Assembly: GCA_030037545.1 (NCBI GenBank)
Contig: JASHRF010000012.1
Coordinates: 1-64,000 of the forward strand
Origin: Acidobacteriaceae bacterium
GTDB taxonomy: Bacteria > Acidobacteriota > Terriglobia > Terriglobales > Acidobacteriaceae
DNA length: 64,000 bases
Reading direction: 5' to 3'
Within the stretch, counting starts at the first letter, position 1. Every line of letters begins with the position of its first letter. Below are positions 52,919 to 61,085 of the stretch, piece by piece. A model generated the notes under the pieces. It was not told the DNA's origin. It saw only the letters and a list, made by a program, of their open reading frames with translations, and did no database searches. Both the position numbers and the translations under genes were made by a program.

Positions 52919-53114
52919 GAATTGAGTTTAGCGGGGCTGCGGCGGACGGGCCGCACTCATGGGCGCTCCGATCATTCGACGCCCGAATATCTCCCCACGC
53001 GCAACCGGTTCGCGCGATTATATCGAGATAACCGGCCTCTCAAGCAATCCAGAATGAAGCCGGTCCGCTCCCGTAAAGCTCAATGCCGAGGAAAAAGGTC
53101 CCTTTGTTCCCACT

Positions 53115-53720
53115 CTACATCCAGCCGTGAACCTCATAGTCCGCGATCTTTGCTGTTTCCATCAGCATGGTCTCGAATCCGCAAAATCGTCCGTCCCAAT
53201 TCTCGGCGGAATTCAGTACATCGGGGACGGCCATGGGCGTCACCTGAATTCCAGCCTTACGGAAAACTCGAAGCGCCCGGTACATGTGAAAATCGCTGGT
53301 GAGCAGAACCTTTGTGCCCGGCATATTGCGAAGCATACTCGCTGCCTCCAGCGCGCTCTCGTGTGTGTTCCTGGATCGCGACTCGGTCACCATGACGTTG
53401 GCAGGCACGCCTTCTGCAACCATAAAGTCGAAGATGCCTGCCCCGCTCACGCCGCTGAGTAAGACCCGTTTGAAGTGCCCGGATTTCCATGCTGAAGCCG
53501 CCGCGCGTGCGCGCCAGTACGACGAGTAGGAGATGCCGCCCTCGTCGTCTGCGGCTGCCGACAGCACAATGAGAGTATCGCCGCCGGGCTGATGGATGGG
53601 GCCGGCATAAGCTTGAGCCCACCAGGAAACAACCGGCGTAAACAGAACCAGCAGCGTAAGCATGCCCAGGAATGCAAATAAGTAATAAGCCCATCGCATC
53701 ACGGCGCGTAGAGTATTCAT
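53115..53720 (-). CDS. YdcF/SanA-family (DUF218) membrane protein
   Basis: 201 residues from ATG 53720; earlier in-frame Met codons exist but lack support. One N-terminal transmembrane helix (YYLFAFLGMLTLLVLFTPVV) precedes a DUF218 domain: DTLIVLSAAADDEGGISYSS, VLLSGVSGAGIFDFMVAEGV, TESRSRNTHESALEAASML and LLTSDFHMYRALRVFRKAGI. Members act in cell-envelope biology (for example SanA/ElyC); the reaction is not known. Protein probably faces the periplasm. Confidence 0.85.
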   Translation of the reverse strand: MNTLRAVMRWAYYLFAFLGMLTLLVLFTPVVSWWAQAYAGPIHQPGGDTLIVLSAAADDEGGISYSSYWRARAAASAWKSGHFKRVLLSGVSGAGIFDFMVAEGVPANVMVTESRSRNTHESALEAASMLRNMPGTKVLLTSDFHMYRALRVFRKAGIQVTPMAVPDVLNSAENWDGRFCGFETMLMETAKIADYEVHGWM

Positions 53721-53864
53721 CAGGGACAATCCCCAACCCCGGCAGAAAGCACTCTCAGGCATCATAAACGCAGACCATTCGGCAGCTACGAAATTTAGAC
53801 AGCGCTCAATCTTGCGCAGCCGGTGCGGGCAATTCTGTCTCATTCCAATTCGGGTGGGGGTTCG

Positions 53865-55229
53865 ATGTGCTCTGAAGCTCTACTTCCTGCGACCCGCTCC
53901 AAGGGCCGCCTTCTGCGCATTCTCGGCGTGGGCTTCGGAATCGCCGTCGTTGTCGGCACCACCATTGGCTCCGGCATTCTGCTCACCCCCGGTGAAATCG
54001 CTGCTCAATTGCGCAATCCGTGGCTGGTCTACGCCGTGTGGGTCCTGGGCGGTATTTTTGCCTTTGTTTGCACGCTCTCGGTCACCGAGTTGGGAACCAT
54101 GCTCCCCCAGGCCGGCGGCTGGTTCGTCTACGCGCGCCGGGCCTTCGGTGAGTACGGAGGGTTTCTTGTCGGCTGCTGCGACTGGATGATGGAATCGGCT
54201 GCCATCGCTTACCTGGCGGCCGCATTCGGCGAGTTCGCCGCGGGCTTCGCACCAGCGCTGCGGGACCGCCAAAAGCTGTTGGCAGCCGCGTGCCTGATCG
54301 TTCTCATGCTGCTGAACTGGCTGGGCGTGCGCGCCGGCAGCCGCGCCCAGGAGGTCACCAGCCTCATCAAGGCTCTGGCGCTGCTTGCTCTGGTTGCAGC
54401 GTGCCTTGTTCTCTCGCCAACATCGCTCCCGGCCGCCGTTCCACAGCGCAGCTTGCTGCACCTGCCGCCCGGGGCCGTGCTGATCGCTCTCATCGCCGCA
54501 CTGCAACCGATCATCGCCACCTACGACGGCTGGTACGGAGCTATTTATTTCGCTGAAGAAGACGAAGACCCGGCCCGCAACCTGCCGCGCTCCTCCATCC
54601 TCGGCGTGCTCGCCTGCGGCGCAATTTTCCTGCTGGTAAATGCGGCTCTGCTTCACGTTCTTTCTATCGACCGGCTGGCGGCTTCGCGATTGCCCGCCGC
54701 CGATGCGGCGGGATTGATCTTCGGCGTGCACGGCAGGCAGTTGATTCTCCTGGTTTCCATGGTGGCCGCCGTCAGCACCATCAATGCCTGCCTGCTCATC
54801 ACGCCGCGCATTCTTTTCGCCATGGGGCGCGACGGTCTGTTGCCCGCATGGCTTACGCAAGTCAATTCCGGCGGCACGCCCAGCCCGGCACTGCTGCTTT
54901 GCACAGCGATATCCTTGGGCCTGGTGCTGACCGGCAGCTTCGACACCATCCTGGCCATGACTGCGATCCTGTATGTGGCCGTTTACCTGTCCGGGTTTAT
55001 TTCGTTGTTCGTGCTCAGAGCACGCGAGCCCGATCTTCCCCGCCCATTCAAAATGTGGGGATATCCTTGGACCAACCTCGCGATTTCGCTGGGCGCAGGA
55101 GCGTTCCTCGTCGCGGCCATCGTCGGGGACCTGAAGCACGCGCTGTTCACCCTGGTGGTTATTGCGCTAACCTACCCGCTGTATCGGCTGACGATCAAAA
55201 TAAGGAGATCCCGCAAGCGTGTTTCATAA
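53865..55229 (+). CDS. APC-family amino acid permease
   Basis: 454 residues from ATG 53865, preceded by GGGTGGGGG. Twelve hydrophobic helices. The first carries the substrate-binding glycine motif VVGTTIGSGILLTPGEIAAQ; GGWFVYARRAFGEYGGFLVG and AMGRDGLLPAWLTQVNSGGT are other family hallmarks. It should import amino acids using an ion gradient or exchange; substrate unknown. The last codons KRVS and the TAA stop coincide with an AGCGTGTTTCATAA end of the dispersed repeat, so the native C-terminus may have been replaced. Confidence 0.9.
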   Translation: MCSEALLPATRSKGRLLRILGVGFGIAVVVGTTIGSGILLTPGEIAAQLRNPWLVYAVWVLGGIFAFVCTLSVTELGTMLPQAGGWFVYARRAFGEYGGFLVGCCDWMMESAAIAYLAAAFGEFAAGFAPALRDRQKLLAAACLIVLMLLNWLGVRAGSRAQEVTSLIKALALLALVAACLVLSPTSLPAAVPQRSLLHLPPGAVLIALIAALQPIIATYDGWYGAIYFAEEDEDPARNLPRSSILGVLACGAIFLLVNAALLHVLSIDRLAASRLPAADAAGLIFGVHGRQLILLVSMVAAVSTINACLLITPRILFAMGRDGLLPAWLTQVNSGGTPSPALLLCTAISLGLVLTGSFDTILAMTAILYVAVYLSGFISLFVLRAREPDLPRPFKMWGYPWTNLAISLGAGAFLVAAIVGDLKHALFTLVVIALTYPLYRLTIKIRRSRKRVS

Positions 55230-55350
55230 GGTGTCTGGGCACGACTTTACAGGCCGCGGAAAGACTCGATGTGTTGAGAGGGCGCGACTTCAGTCGTGCC
55301 GCTGAAGCCGGCAATAGCGTCGAGGGCTTCAGCCTCTGAGGAACGCTTCC
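55214..55350. repeat. Two-hairpin dispersed repeat (copy E), overlapping the permease stop
   Basis: Starts AAGCGTGTTTCATAAGGTG, like the terminal repeat of copy A, then CTGGGCACGACTTTACAGGC, a GGGCGCGACTTCAGTCGTGC hairpin and GAGGGCTTCAGCCTCTGAGG at the end. It supplies the stop codon of the permease gene. Confidence 0.7.
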
Positions 55351-55451
55351 TTGCGAATTGGTCCCTCCTTCGCCCTTTGCGGCAGCCGCTTTAGTCGCCC
55401 GAAACCGGCCGGGAAATCTGAGGGATGGCGGCCATAGCGATGAGGTAATTA

Positions 55452-56477
55452 ATGCGAATACTGGTCATCGGCGGAAATGGTTTTATCGGTACGCCCCTGG
55501 TGCGTGAATTGCTTACCGCCGGTCATGATGTCGCTGTTCTTCATCGCGGCGCCGATTCCTCGTCGAACCAGGAAGCTACACAAATCCAGGGCGATCGCAA
55601 CCGCCTGCGGAACTATGAAAATCGGCTGCGGCCCTTCGCGCCCCAGGTCATCATCGACTTGCTCTTGAGCTCCGGCGCGCAGGCCAGTCAACTGGCGGAC
55701 CTTGCCTGCAATCTGAATGCGCGCGTGGTTGCTATCAGCAGCATGGACGTGTACCGCGCGTGGGGAATCGTCCTGGGAACCGAACCGGGCGCATTGGAGC
55801 CCATGCCCATCACCGAGGATTCCCCCCTGCGCACAGCGCGCCGCGCCTACCCGCCGCAAATGGTCAAGACCATGAAGACCATCTTCGCCTGGCTGAACCC
55901 GGAATACGACAAGGTTGCGGTGGAACAGGCCGTCATGAGCGGCAGAACACCAGGCACCGTGATCCGCCTGCCGATGGTTTACGGCCCTGGAGATCGGCTG
56001 CACCGAATGTATGGCCTGCTGAAACGGATCGCAGATGGCAGGCCCGCGATCATCCTGCCCGATGACAACGCCGCCTGGCGAGGCCCGCGCGGCTACGTCG
56101 AAAATGTGGCCCATGCCATCGCCCTGGCCTCTACGTCGGAGCGCGCTTTCGCCCGCACCTATCACCTTTGCGACGAGCCCAGCCTCACCGAGCTCGAATG
56201 GCAGACTAGGATCGCCGCGCAGACCGCGTGGAGCGGGAGATTCGTGGTGCTGCCAAATCAGCAAACGCCCAGGCACTTGGCTATGCCCGGCAATACGTCG
56301 CAGCACGTGGTTGCAGATTCCCGGCGAATCCGCACCGAGCTCGGCTACAAAGAGCCGGTCGCGCTTGATGAGGCCATCCGGCGAACCATCGCCTGGGAGC
56401 AGACGAATCCTCCCACCGGCCCTTCGTTCCACCAGTTCGACTACGCCGCGGAAGATGCGGCGCTCGCCCAGCCATAG
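55452..56477 (+). CDS. NAD-dependent epimerase/dehydratase family protein (extended SDR)
   Basis: 341 residues. Rossmann NAD(P)-binding MRILVIGGNGFIGTPLVREL, the strand-end VVAISSMDVYRAWG, YDKVAVEQAVMSGRTPGTVI carrying the tyrosine, and MVYGPGDRLHRMYGLLKRIA. It is of the atypical SDR type with YDK near the expected YxxxK position. It probably acts on a nucleotide-sugar or similar substrate; specificity unknown. It lies after a repeat-rich gap following the permease gene, so an operon is unlikely. Confidence 0.85.
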   Translation: MRILVIGGNGFIGTPLVRELLTAGHDVAVLHRGADSSSNQEATQIQGDRNRLRNYENRLRPFAPQVIIDLLLSSGAQASQLADLACNLNARVVAISSMDVYRAWGIVLGTEPGALEPMPITEDSPLRTARRAYPPQMVKTMKTIFAWLNPEYDKVAVEQAVMSGRTPGTVIRLPMVYGPGDRLHRMYGLLKRIADGRPAIILPDDNAAWRGPRGYVENVAHAIALASTSERAFARTYHLCDEPSLTELEWQTRIAAQTAWSGRFVVLPNQQTPRHLAMPGNTSQHVVADSRRIRTELGYKEPVALDEAIRRTIAWEQTNPPTGPSFHQFDYAAEDAALAQP

Positions 56478-56615
56478 GTGGTACGCGGGATTTCTTCCGC
56501 TAGAGGATTTCTCCTTCTGCCATAGACCGGAGGCAACGCTCTTCAATGGCGATTTCAACAAGATATCGCTACTTGGCTTAAAGAGAGCAAGGGCTGCATC
56601 CGAAGGAGAAATGCC

Positions 56616-57095
56616 TTAAATCCAACGCCGCACTCGGCTCCGGTACGCCTCATACTCCTCGCCGAACGTCTCTCGCAGCTTGGCCTCCTCCAGCGGAATC
56701 ACCATCCACTGCAGGTAAGCCAGAACCAGCGGCAGCACAGCCGGCGGCCACACCTGCCGCAGAAGTCCCGCCTCACCCAGATATGCCAGCGTCAGCCCCA
56801 CATACATCGGATTCCGCGTCAGCCGATAGGGTCCCCGCGTCACCAGCACCTGCGACGTCTGCCCCGGCACCGTCGTCGTGCTCGCTCCGTGAAAGAGCTT
56901 CAGGCCCCACCCCGCGATCACGGCGCCCAACGCAAACAGCCCCGTGCCTATGTCTTCGCTCACCCAATTTGCCCTGTGGGATGGCGCACCGTGCAGCAGA
57001 GAAACCTGAAGCGCCAACCCCGCCAAATAGCCCAGGACAAATACCCACGGCACCGGAACCTTCAGCAGCAGCCGTATCGGATTCTTTTGCTTCAC
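56616..57095 (-). CDS. Isoprenylcysteine carboxyl methyltransferase-like membrane protein
   Basis: 159 residues with start taken at GTG 57095, which has GGAGAGG upstream. Four hydrophobic segments precede the conserved C-terminal motif: LVTRGPYRLTRNPMYVGLTL, then VIPLEEAKLRETFGEEYEAY and RSRVRRWI. This is the NnrU/ICMT/PEMT-like phospholipid or protein methyltransferase signature, binding SAM at the membrane. Substrate unknown. Encoded just left of a repeat copy on the other side of its start. Confidence 0.85.
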   Translation of the reverse strand: MKQKNPIRLLLKVPVPWVFVLGYLAGLALQVSLLHGAPSHRANWVSEDIGTGLFALGAVIAGWGLKLFHGASTTTVPGQTSQVLVTRGPYRLTRNPMYVGLTLAYLGEAGLLRQVWPPAVLPLVLAYLQWMVIPLEEAKLRETFGEEYEAYRSRVRRWI

Positions 57096-57190
57096 GGAGA
57101 CACCTCTCCAAAACGTGGCCAGAAAAATACACCCGGCGGCCGGCTTTCCACCGGTTTGACTCAACCGCCGCATCTTCGGGGGCCGAATGA

Positions 57191-57423
57191 CTACAGCCTC
57201 TTTCAAAATCAGGCTTTGTCACAGGCCACGAAGTTTCGTCGTGCCCAAAGGTGGCCGTAAAACCAAGGGCTTCATAGCTGGCGGAAAAACGATCGGCAAC
57301 AGGCGCGTTGGAATAAGGGCACGGCTTCAGTCGCGCCAAAAAAGCGAACAAAACCACCGCGGGCTTCGGCCCCTGCAGGATCTCGGCTGTGCGGCGCCGA
57401 ACCATTCTTGAAACACGCTCTAT
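57191..57423. repeat. Two-hairpin dispersed repeat with degenerate terminal inverted repeats (copy F)
   Basis: CTACAGCCTCTTTCAAAATC at the left and ATTCTTGAAACACGCTCTAT at the right form degenerate copies of the terminal repeats of copy A. Between them are duplicated hairpin modules (GGCCACGAAGTTTCGTCGTG; GGGCACGGCTTCAGTCGCGC; GCGGGCTTCGGCCCC). This is the longest copy, about 230 bases. Confidence 0.7.
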
Positions 57424-57475
57424 GTTTTTCGCAGAAAGTACGAGGGATGCAAATGGGATTTCGCGCGAGGCAGGG

Positions 57476-58192
57476 CTAATCGCTCTTGATCGCCGTAGCG
57501 TGATTGTCGACGAACGTAACCGTCCAGCGTTTCCCGTCGGTGTCGTAAGTGACCGTGCGGTTGCCCTGTTCCCCGTCGGTGCTCAGCGCCTTCTGGCCGA
57601 TCGCGGTCCGTGTTTGCAGCTCGTTCATGCCAGACCTGACCTGGTGCGCATCAATCGCCGCCCACACCTCCTTGGGCCAGTTGTCGTAGATGGTGTGCGG
57701 ATCGTCGTAGTAGAAAAGGATGTCGCAGAAGTACTCTTCCTCGCTGCCCTCGATGATGCCGATGGGCGTAGCGTAGAGTGCGGGGCTGCCGGGCAGCGCG
57801 AACACCGCAAACACCTGGCGCGTTCCGTGGCTGATGCCGTCATCTTCGTGCGCCGGCGGCACTGCCTTCACGATTTTTTTGATGTCCAGCAGCTGGTCCG
57901 AGGGGATGAGGCCCACGCGCTTGAAGACGATGCTGCCCCGGTAAGGATAATACGGCATGGTGTAGCCGTTCTTCATCCACACGCTGGTGCCCACCAGCTG
58001 CAGCGTATCTTCGTAGTGCTGCATGAACTTCATGCGCACCACGGCCAAGTCGTCGGAGCTCGGCTTCTGGTTATCGGCAGAAGCGGGAGCCACGCCCGGG
58101 TTGCGGCGATGCTCATAGACGGAAAACAGGTAGATGCCGCCGATCAGGAGCGTGACCAGAGTAGGTAAGAGGGCTTTTTGCCAGGTCTTCAC
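57476..58192 (-). CDS. Hypothetical membrane-anchored protein (238 aa)
   Basis: The N-terminus KTWQKALLPTLVTLLIGGIY is a transmembrane anchor or uncleaved signal. The rest is soluble and extracytoplasmic: YEDTLQLVGTSVWMKNGYTM, PYRGSIVFKRVGLIPSDQLL, IIEGSEEEYFCDILFYYDDP, and a C-terminal strand pair RTVTYDTDGKRWTVTFVDNH. I do not recognise the family. It lies 26 bases downstream of the permease gene at 58219 on the same strand and may be cotranscribed with it. Confidence 0.7.
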   Translation of the reverse strand: MKTWQKALLPTLVTLLIGGIYLFSVYEHRRNPGVAPASADNQKPSSDDLAVVRMKFMQHYEDTLQLVGTSVWMKNGYTMPYYPYRGSIVFKRVGLIPSDQLLDIKKIVKAVPPAHEDDGISHGTRQVFAVFALPGSPALYATPIGIIEGSEEEYFCDILFYYDDPHTIYDNWPKEVWAAIDAHQVRSGMNELQTRTAIGQKALSTDGEQGNRTVTYDTDGKRWTVTFVDNHATAIKSD

Positions 58193-58218
58193 TGCGTTTC
58201 CATCGAATAGATCAGTTG

Positions 58219-59778
58219 CTAGATCGGCCGTCGCGCCGGCGCGAACTCCGAGCGATAGCGGCTATAGAAGAAATAAATCAGCAGGCCAATCACCAGCCAC
58301 GCGAAAAACGCCATCCACGTCAGGATCTCCAGCCCCATCATCAGAAGGATACAGAAGACGATGCTGAGCACGGGAAACACCGGTCCCAGCGGCGCGCGGA
58401 AGCCGCGGTGACGGTCAGGCTCGCGGTAGCGCAGGATAATGACCGCTGCCGAGACCAGCACAAAGGCGAACAACGTGCCGATGTTCGAGAGGTTCGCAAC
58501 CGTGCCGATGTCGAGCAGGCCGGCGGGAACGCCGACCACAAAGCCGGCGACCCAGGTGGAAAAGGCCGGGGTGCGGAACCGCGCGTGAATGCGGCTGAAG
58601 ACCGACGGCAACAGGCCGTCGCGCGACATGGCGAACCAGATGCGCGCCTGGCCAAGCTGAAACACCAGAATTGACGAGATCATGCCCATCAGCGCACCCA
58701 GCAGCACGAAGAGCCGCACCCAGTGCAGCTCCGCGCCGCCGTACTGAATCGACAGACGCTTGAGCGAGTTGACCACCGGCGCGGCGTCGCCCATGACTGA
58801 TTGCCAGGGCACGATGCCGCTGAGCACGATGGCCACTCCGCCATACAGCAGCGTGCAAGCCACCAGCGTGGCCAGGATGCCGATGGGTAAGTCGCGCTGT
58901 GGATACTTGCATTCCTCCGCCGCCGTCGACACCGAATCGAAGCCGATGTAAGTGAAGAAGATAATGGAACCGCCGGTGAGCACGCCCGACCAACCTTCGG
59001 GCATAAACGGATGCCAGTAGTGCGGCTTGATGAAGCTGGCCCCGGCAAAGATGAAAACCAGGATCGCCGCCATCTTCACCAGCACCAGGATATTGTTGGT
59101 CCGCGCCGACTCGCGGATACCGCGCACCAGCACCACGGTGAGAATCATCACGATCAGAAACGCAGGGATATTGAAGCCGAAGTGCCAACCCGGATTGTAA
59201 AGATTGTTTCCGGCAAAATCCTGCAACCCGGTGGGCAAGTAGGCGGGCGAGATCCACATCAGCGCCGGATGGATTCCGAACCAGTCCAGCAGGTCCACGA
59301 TGTGCGCGGCAAAGCCCACGCTCACGCTCATGTTGCTGAATGCGTATTCGAGAATCAGGTCCCAGCCGATGATCCACGCCACCAGCTCGCCCATCGTGGC
59401 GTAGGTATAGGTGTACGCCGAGCCGGCGATGGGAATCATCGACGCCATTTCGGCGTAGCAAAGGCCTGTGAAGCCGCAGACAATGGCCACAAAGACCAGC
59501 GAGACAGCCAGTGCGGGGCCGGCGCCGGGCCGGCCCGCCATGGCCGTGTGCAGGATCAGAAAGTGGAGCAGCGGAGTGTTTTCGATGGAGGGCGTCGAGA
59601 ACTTCTGCCCCGCCATGGCCGTGCCAATCACGGTAAAAATGCCCGAGCCGATCACCGCGCCGATGCCCAGCGCGGTAAGCGACCACGGCCCTAGAGTCTT
59701 TTTGAGCGAGTGCTCAGGCTCCTCGGAATCGCGGATCAGCTTGTCAATCGACTTGCAGGCCAGCAGTTGGTTAGGCAG
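58219..59778 (-). CDS. APC-family amino acid permease, probable CTG start
   Basis: 519 residues if initiated at CTG 59778. The conserved N-terminus NQLLACKSIDKLIRDSEEPE, then HSLKKTLGPWSLTALGIGAV and IGSGIFTVIGTAMAG is complete, but between the upstream in-frame TGA (59797-59799 on the plus strand) and this region there is no ATG, GTG or TTG. A good AGGAG stands 7 bases before CTG. A GTG in the first helix would lose about 41 residues. Twelve to thirteen hydrophobic helices, GYAEMASMIPIAGSAYTY-type second helix, AMSRDGLLPSVFSRIHARFR near the end. Amino acid uptake; substrate unknown. Confidence 0.88.
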   Translation of the reverse strand: MPNQLLACKSIDKLIRDSEEPEHSLKKTLGPWSLTALGIGAVIGSGIFTVIGTAMAGQKFSTPSIENTPLLHFLILHTAMAGRPGAGPALAVSLVFVAIVCGFTGLCYAEMASMIPIAGSAYTYTYATMGELVAWIIGWDLILEYAFSNMSVSVGFAAHIVDLLDWFGIHPALMWISPAYLPTGLQDFAGNNLYNPGWHFGFNIPAFLIVMILTVVLVRGIRESARTNNILVLVKMAAILVFIFAGASFIKPHYWHPFMPEGWSGVLTGGSIIFFTYIGFDSVSTAAEECKYPQRDLPIGILATLVACTLLYGGVAIVLSGIVPWQSVMGDAAPVVNSLKRLSIQYGGAELHWVRLFVLLGALMGMISSILVFQLGQARIWFAMSRDGLLPSVFSRIHARFRTPAFSTWVAGFVVGVPAGLLDIGTVANLSNIGTLFAFVLVSAAVIILRYREPDRHRGFRAPLGPVFPVLSIVFCILLMMGLEILTWMAFFAWLVIGLLIYFFYSRYRSEFAPARRPI

Positions 59779-59927
59779 AGCAGGTCTCCTTACGACAGTT
59801 GTCAGTTTTCAGTGATCCGCGGGGAGACGGCAGTTTGCAGCTCCCCAGCCCATGCTCACATCAAAAAGCACGCCTTCCGCGTCTGCAGGAAAAACTGACC
59901 CCTGAAACTGATCTCTGACAACTGTTT
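59779..59927. repeat. CAGTTGTCAGTTTTCAGT word tract
   Basis: ACAGTTGTCAGTTTTCAGTG at 59795 and, inverted, AACTGACCCCTGAAACTGAT with CTCTGACAACTGTT at 59893-59926. Same word family as at 43199. No coding frame. Confidence 0.6.
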
Positions 59928-60083
59928 TTACCGCTTTGACTGTCCGCGCGCCATTTTCTTCACTTTTTTCTTATTCGCGCCGCGCGCGGTGGTGCGCTTG
60001 GCCTTGGGAGCGGCCTTCTTGCGCGCCGCCCGCTTCAACTTCTTACGTTCCAGTTTATCTTCAACTTTCTTGGTATCAGCCAC
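59928..60083 (-). CDS. Small Lys/Arg/Ala-rich basic protein (51 aa)
   Basis: Start at GTG 60083 with AGAGGA 6 bases upstream; upstream extension of the frame has no plausible start. Extremely basic: KKVEDKLERKKLKRAARKKA, then KANKKKVKKMARGQSKR-like C-terminal runs. Probably disordered and nucleic-acid or ribosome associated, by composition only. Family not recognised. Confidence 0.55.
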   Translation of the reverse strand: MADTKKVEDKLERKKLKRAARKKAAPKAKRTTARGANKKKVKKMARGQSKR

Positions 60084-60300
60084 TTGTTTCCTCTTTCCGT
60101 CGCATGTCGTTTGCAGGGATTCCCGCGCGTCGGCGAGTGCGATCCTTATGGTAACAGGGCGATTGGGACACCGAAAAGCCGCGCGCAGCGTACAATGAAA
60201 GCAGACCTGAGTTTCCGGCCTGCTCGACTCCGGCTGACCATCCGCTCCTGACGAGCTCAGCACCTCCACGCAGCAATCACCCGGTTCACGGGAGTTCGTC

Positions 60301-60525
60301 ATGCGTTCCAATCAAATCCACATCGCCCTCGCGCGAGGCATCAATCGCTTTGAAGTGTGTCAATTGGTTTCAAAGGGCGTGAAAGCCACGCACCGCACCG
60401 GCTCGCGTTTTGAAGACTCCATCAACGACGTGCTGCAATACCTGGGCACCCACGAAACGCCCCAGGACGGTCTCCATCAATCCGCGGCGCAGATAGCCGC
60501 CGGCAAAATGAAGCCTGCCGCATAG
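60301..60525 (+). CDS. Small conserved-looking protein, possibly RNA polymerase omega-like (74 aa)
   Basis: ATG 60301 with GGGAG 6 bases upstream. The sequence IALARGINRFEVCQLVSKGV, KATHRTGSRFEDSINDVLQY resembles the start of omega subunits (NRF-x2-x-LA-x-K-x-AR pattern, then a helix with SINDVL), but it is short and lacks other diagnostics. If omega-like, it would assist RNA polymerase assembly; it could equally be an unrelated helical protein. It ends 40 bases before a bidirectional terminator. Confidence 0.55.
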   Translation: MRSNQIHIALARGINRFEVCQLVSKGVKATHRTGSRFEDSINDVLQYLGTHETPQDGLHQSAAQIAAGKMKPAA

Positions 60526-60565
60526 CCAGGTGCGCCGCTGACGCCTGGCCGACCAACGCAGACGC

Positions 60566-60600
60566 AAAAAGGGACGGCAGCAATGCCGTCCCTTTTCTCT
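60566..60600. terminator. Bidirectional rho-independent terminator
   Basis: AAGGGACGGC (60569-60578) pairs with GCCGTCCCTT (60585-60594) around a 6-base loop, flanked by A5 on the left and TTCTCT on the right, between the plus-strand small gene and the minus-strand csp gene. It can stop transcription from both. Confidence 0.88.
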
Positions 60601-60644
60601 TGAATTCCGAAGCTGGTTTGCTTTCGTGTTTCGATGTCCAGTTT

Positions 60645-60845
60645 TTAGACAACCTGGACGTTCTCAGCCTGCCAGCCCTTGGGGCCCTTGGTCACGTTAA
60701 ACTGGACCTTCTGGCCTTCCTGCAGGGAACGGAAACCGTTCGACTGGATCGCCGTGTGATGGACGAAGACGTCCTCGCCGTTTTCGCGGCTCAAAAATCC
60801 AAATCCCTTTGCGTCATTGAACCACTTGACTGTGCCTTGTTCCAT
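60645..60845 (-). CDS. Cold-shock protein (CspA family)
   Basis: 66 residues, standard length. A single OB-fold cold-shock domain with both RNA-binding motifs: RNP1 KGFGFL and RNP2 VFVHHTAI, in the context [20 protein letters not shown]. It binds single-stranded RNA/DNA as an RNA chaperone. GGAGCAA lies before the ATG. A leader of at least 200 bases without a gene lies upstream, as is common for csp genes with structured 5' UTRs. Confidence 0.97.
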   Translation of the reverse strand: MEQGTVKWFNDAKGFGFLSRENGEDVFVHHTAIQSNGFRSLQEGQKVQFNVTKGPKGWQAENVQVV

Positions 60846-61085
60846 GAGTGTTGCTCCTTATGTTACTGATGTACCGCCGAACGCAATGTGAAAGTGTTGC
60901 GAGTAGGCGGTAACCCGGAACAGGCAAGGACTTCCGATCGAATTCTACGATTGAAGTAAGTATAACATGAATAGGACCATCCGCCTCGCATTTCGTAGTG
61001 GCGCGCAGGAGACAGCGTTCTTCGCAAACGGCCGGCCGAGCCCCTTGCAGAGGCAGAGAACACTCCAGGTGGCAAGAGGTGACGC

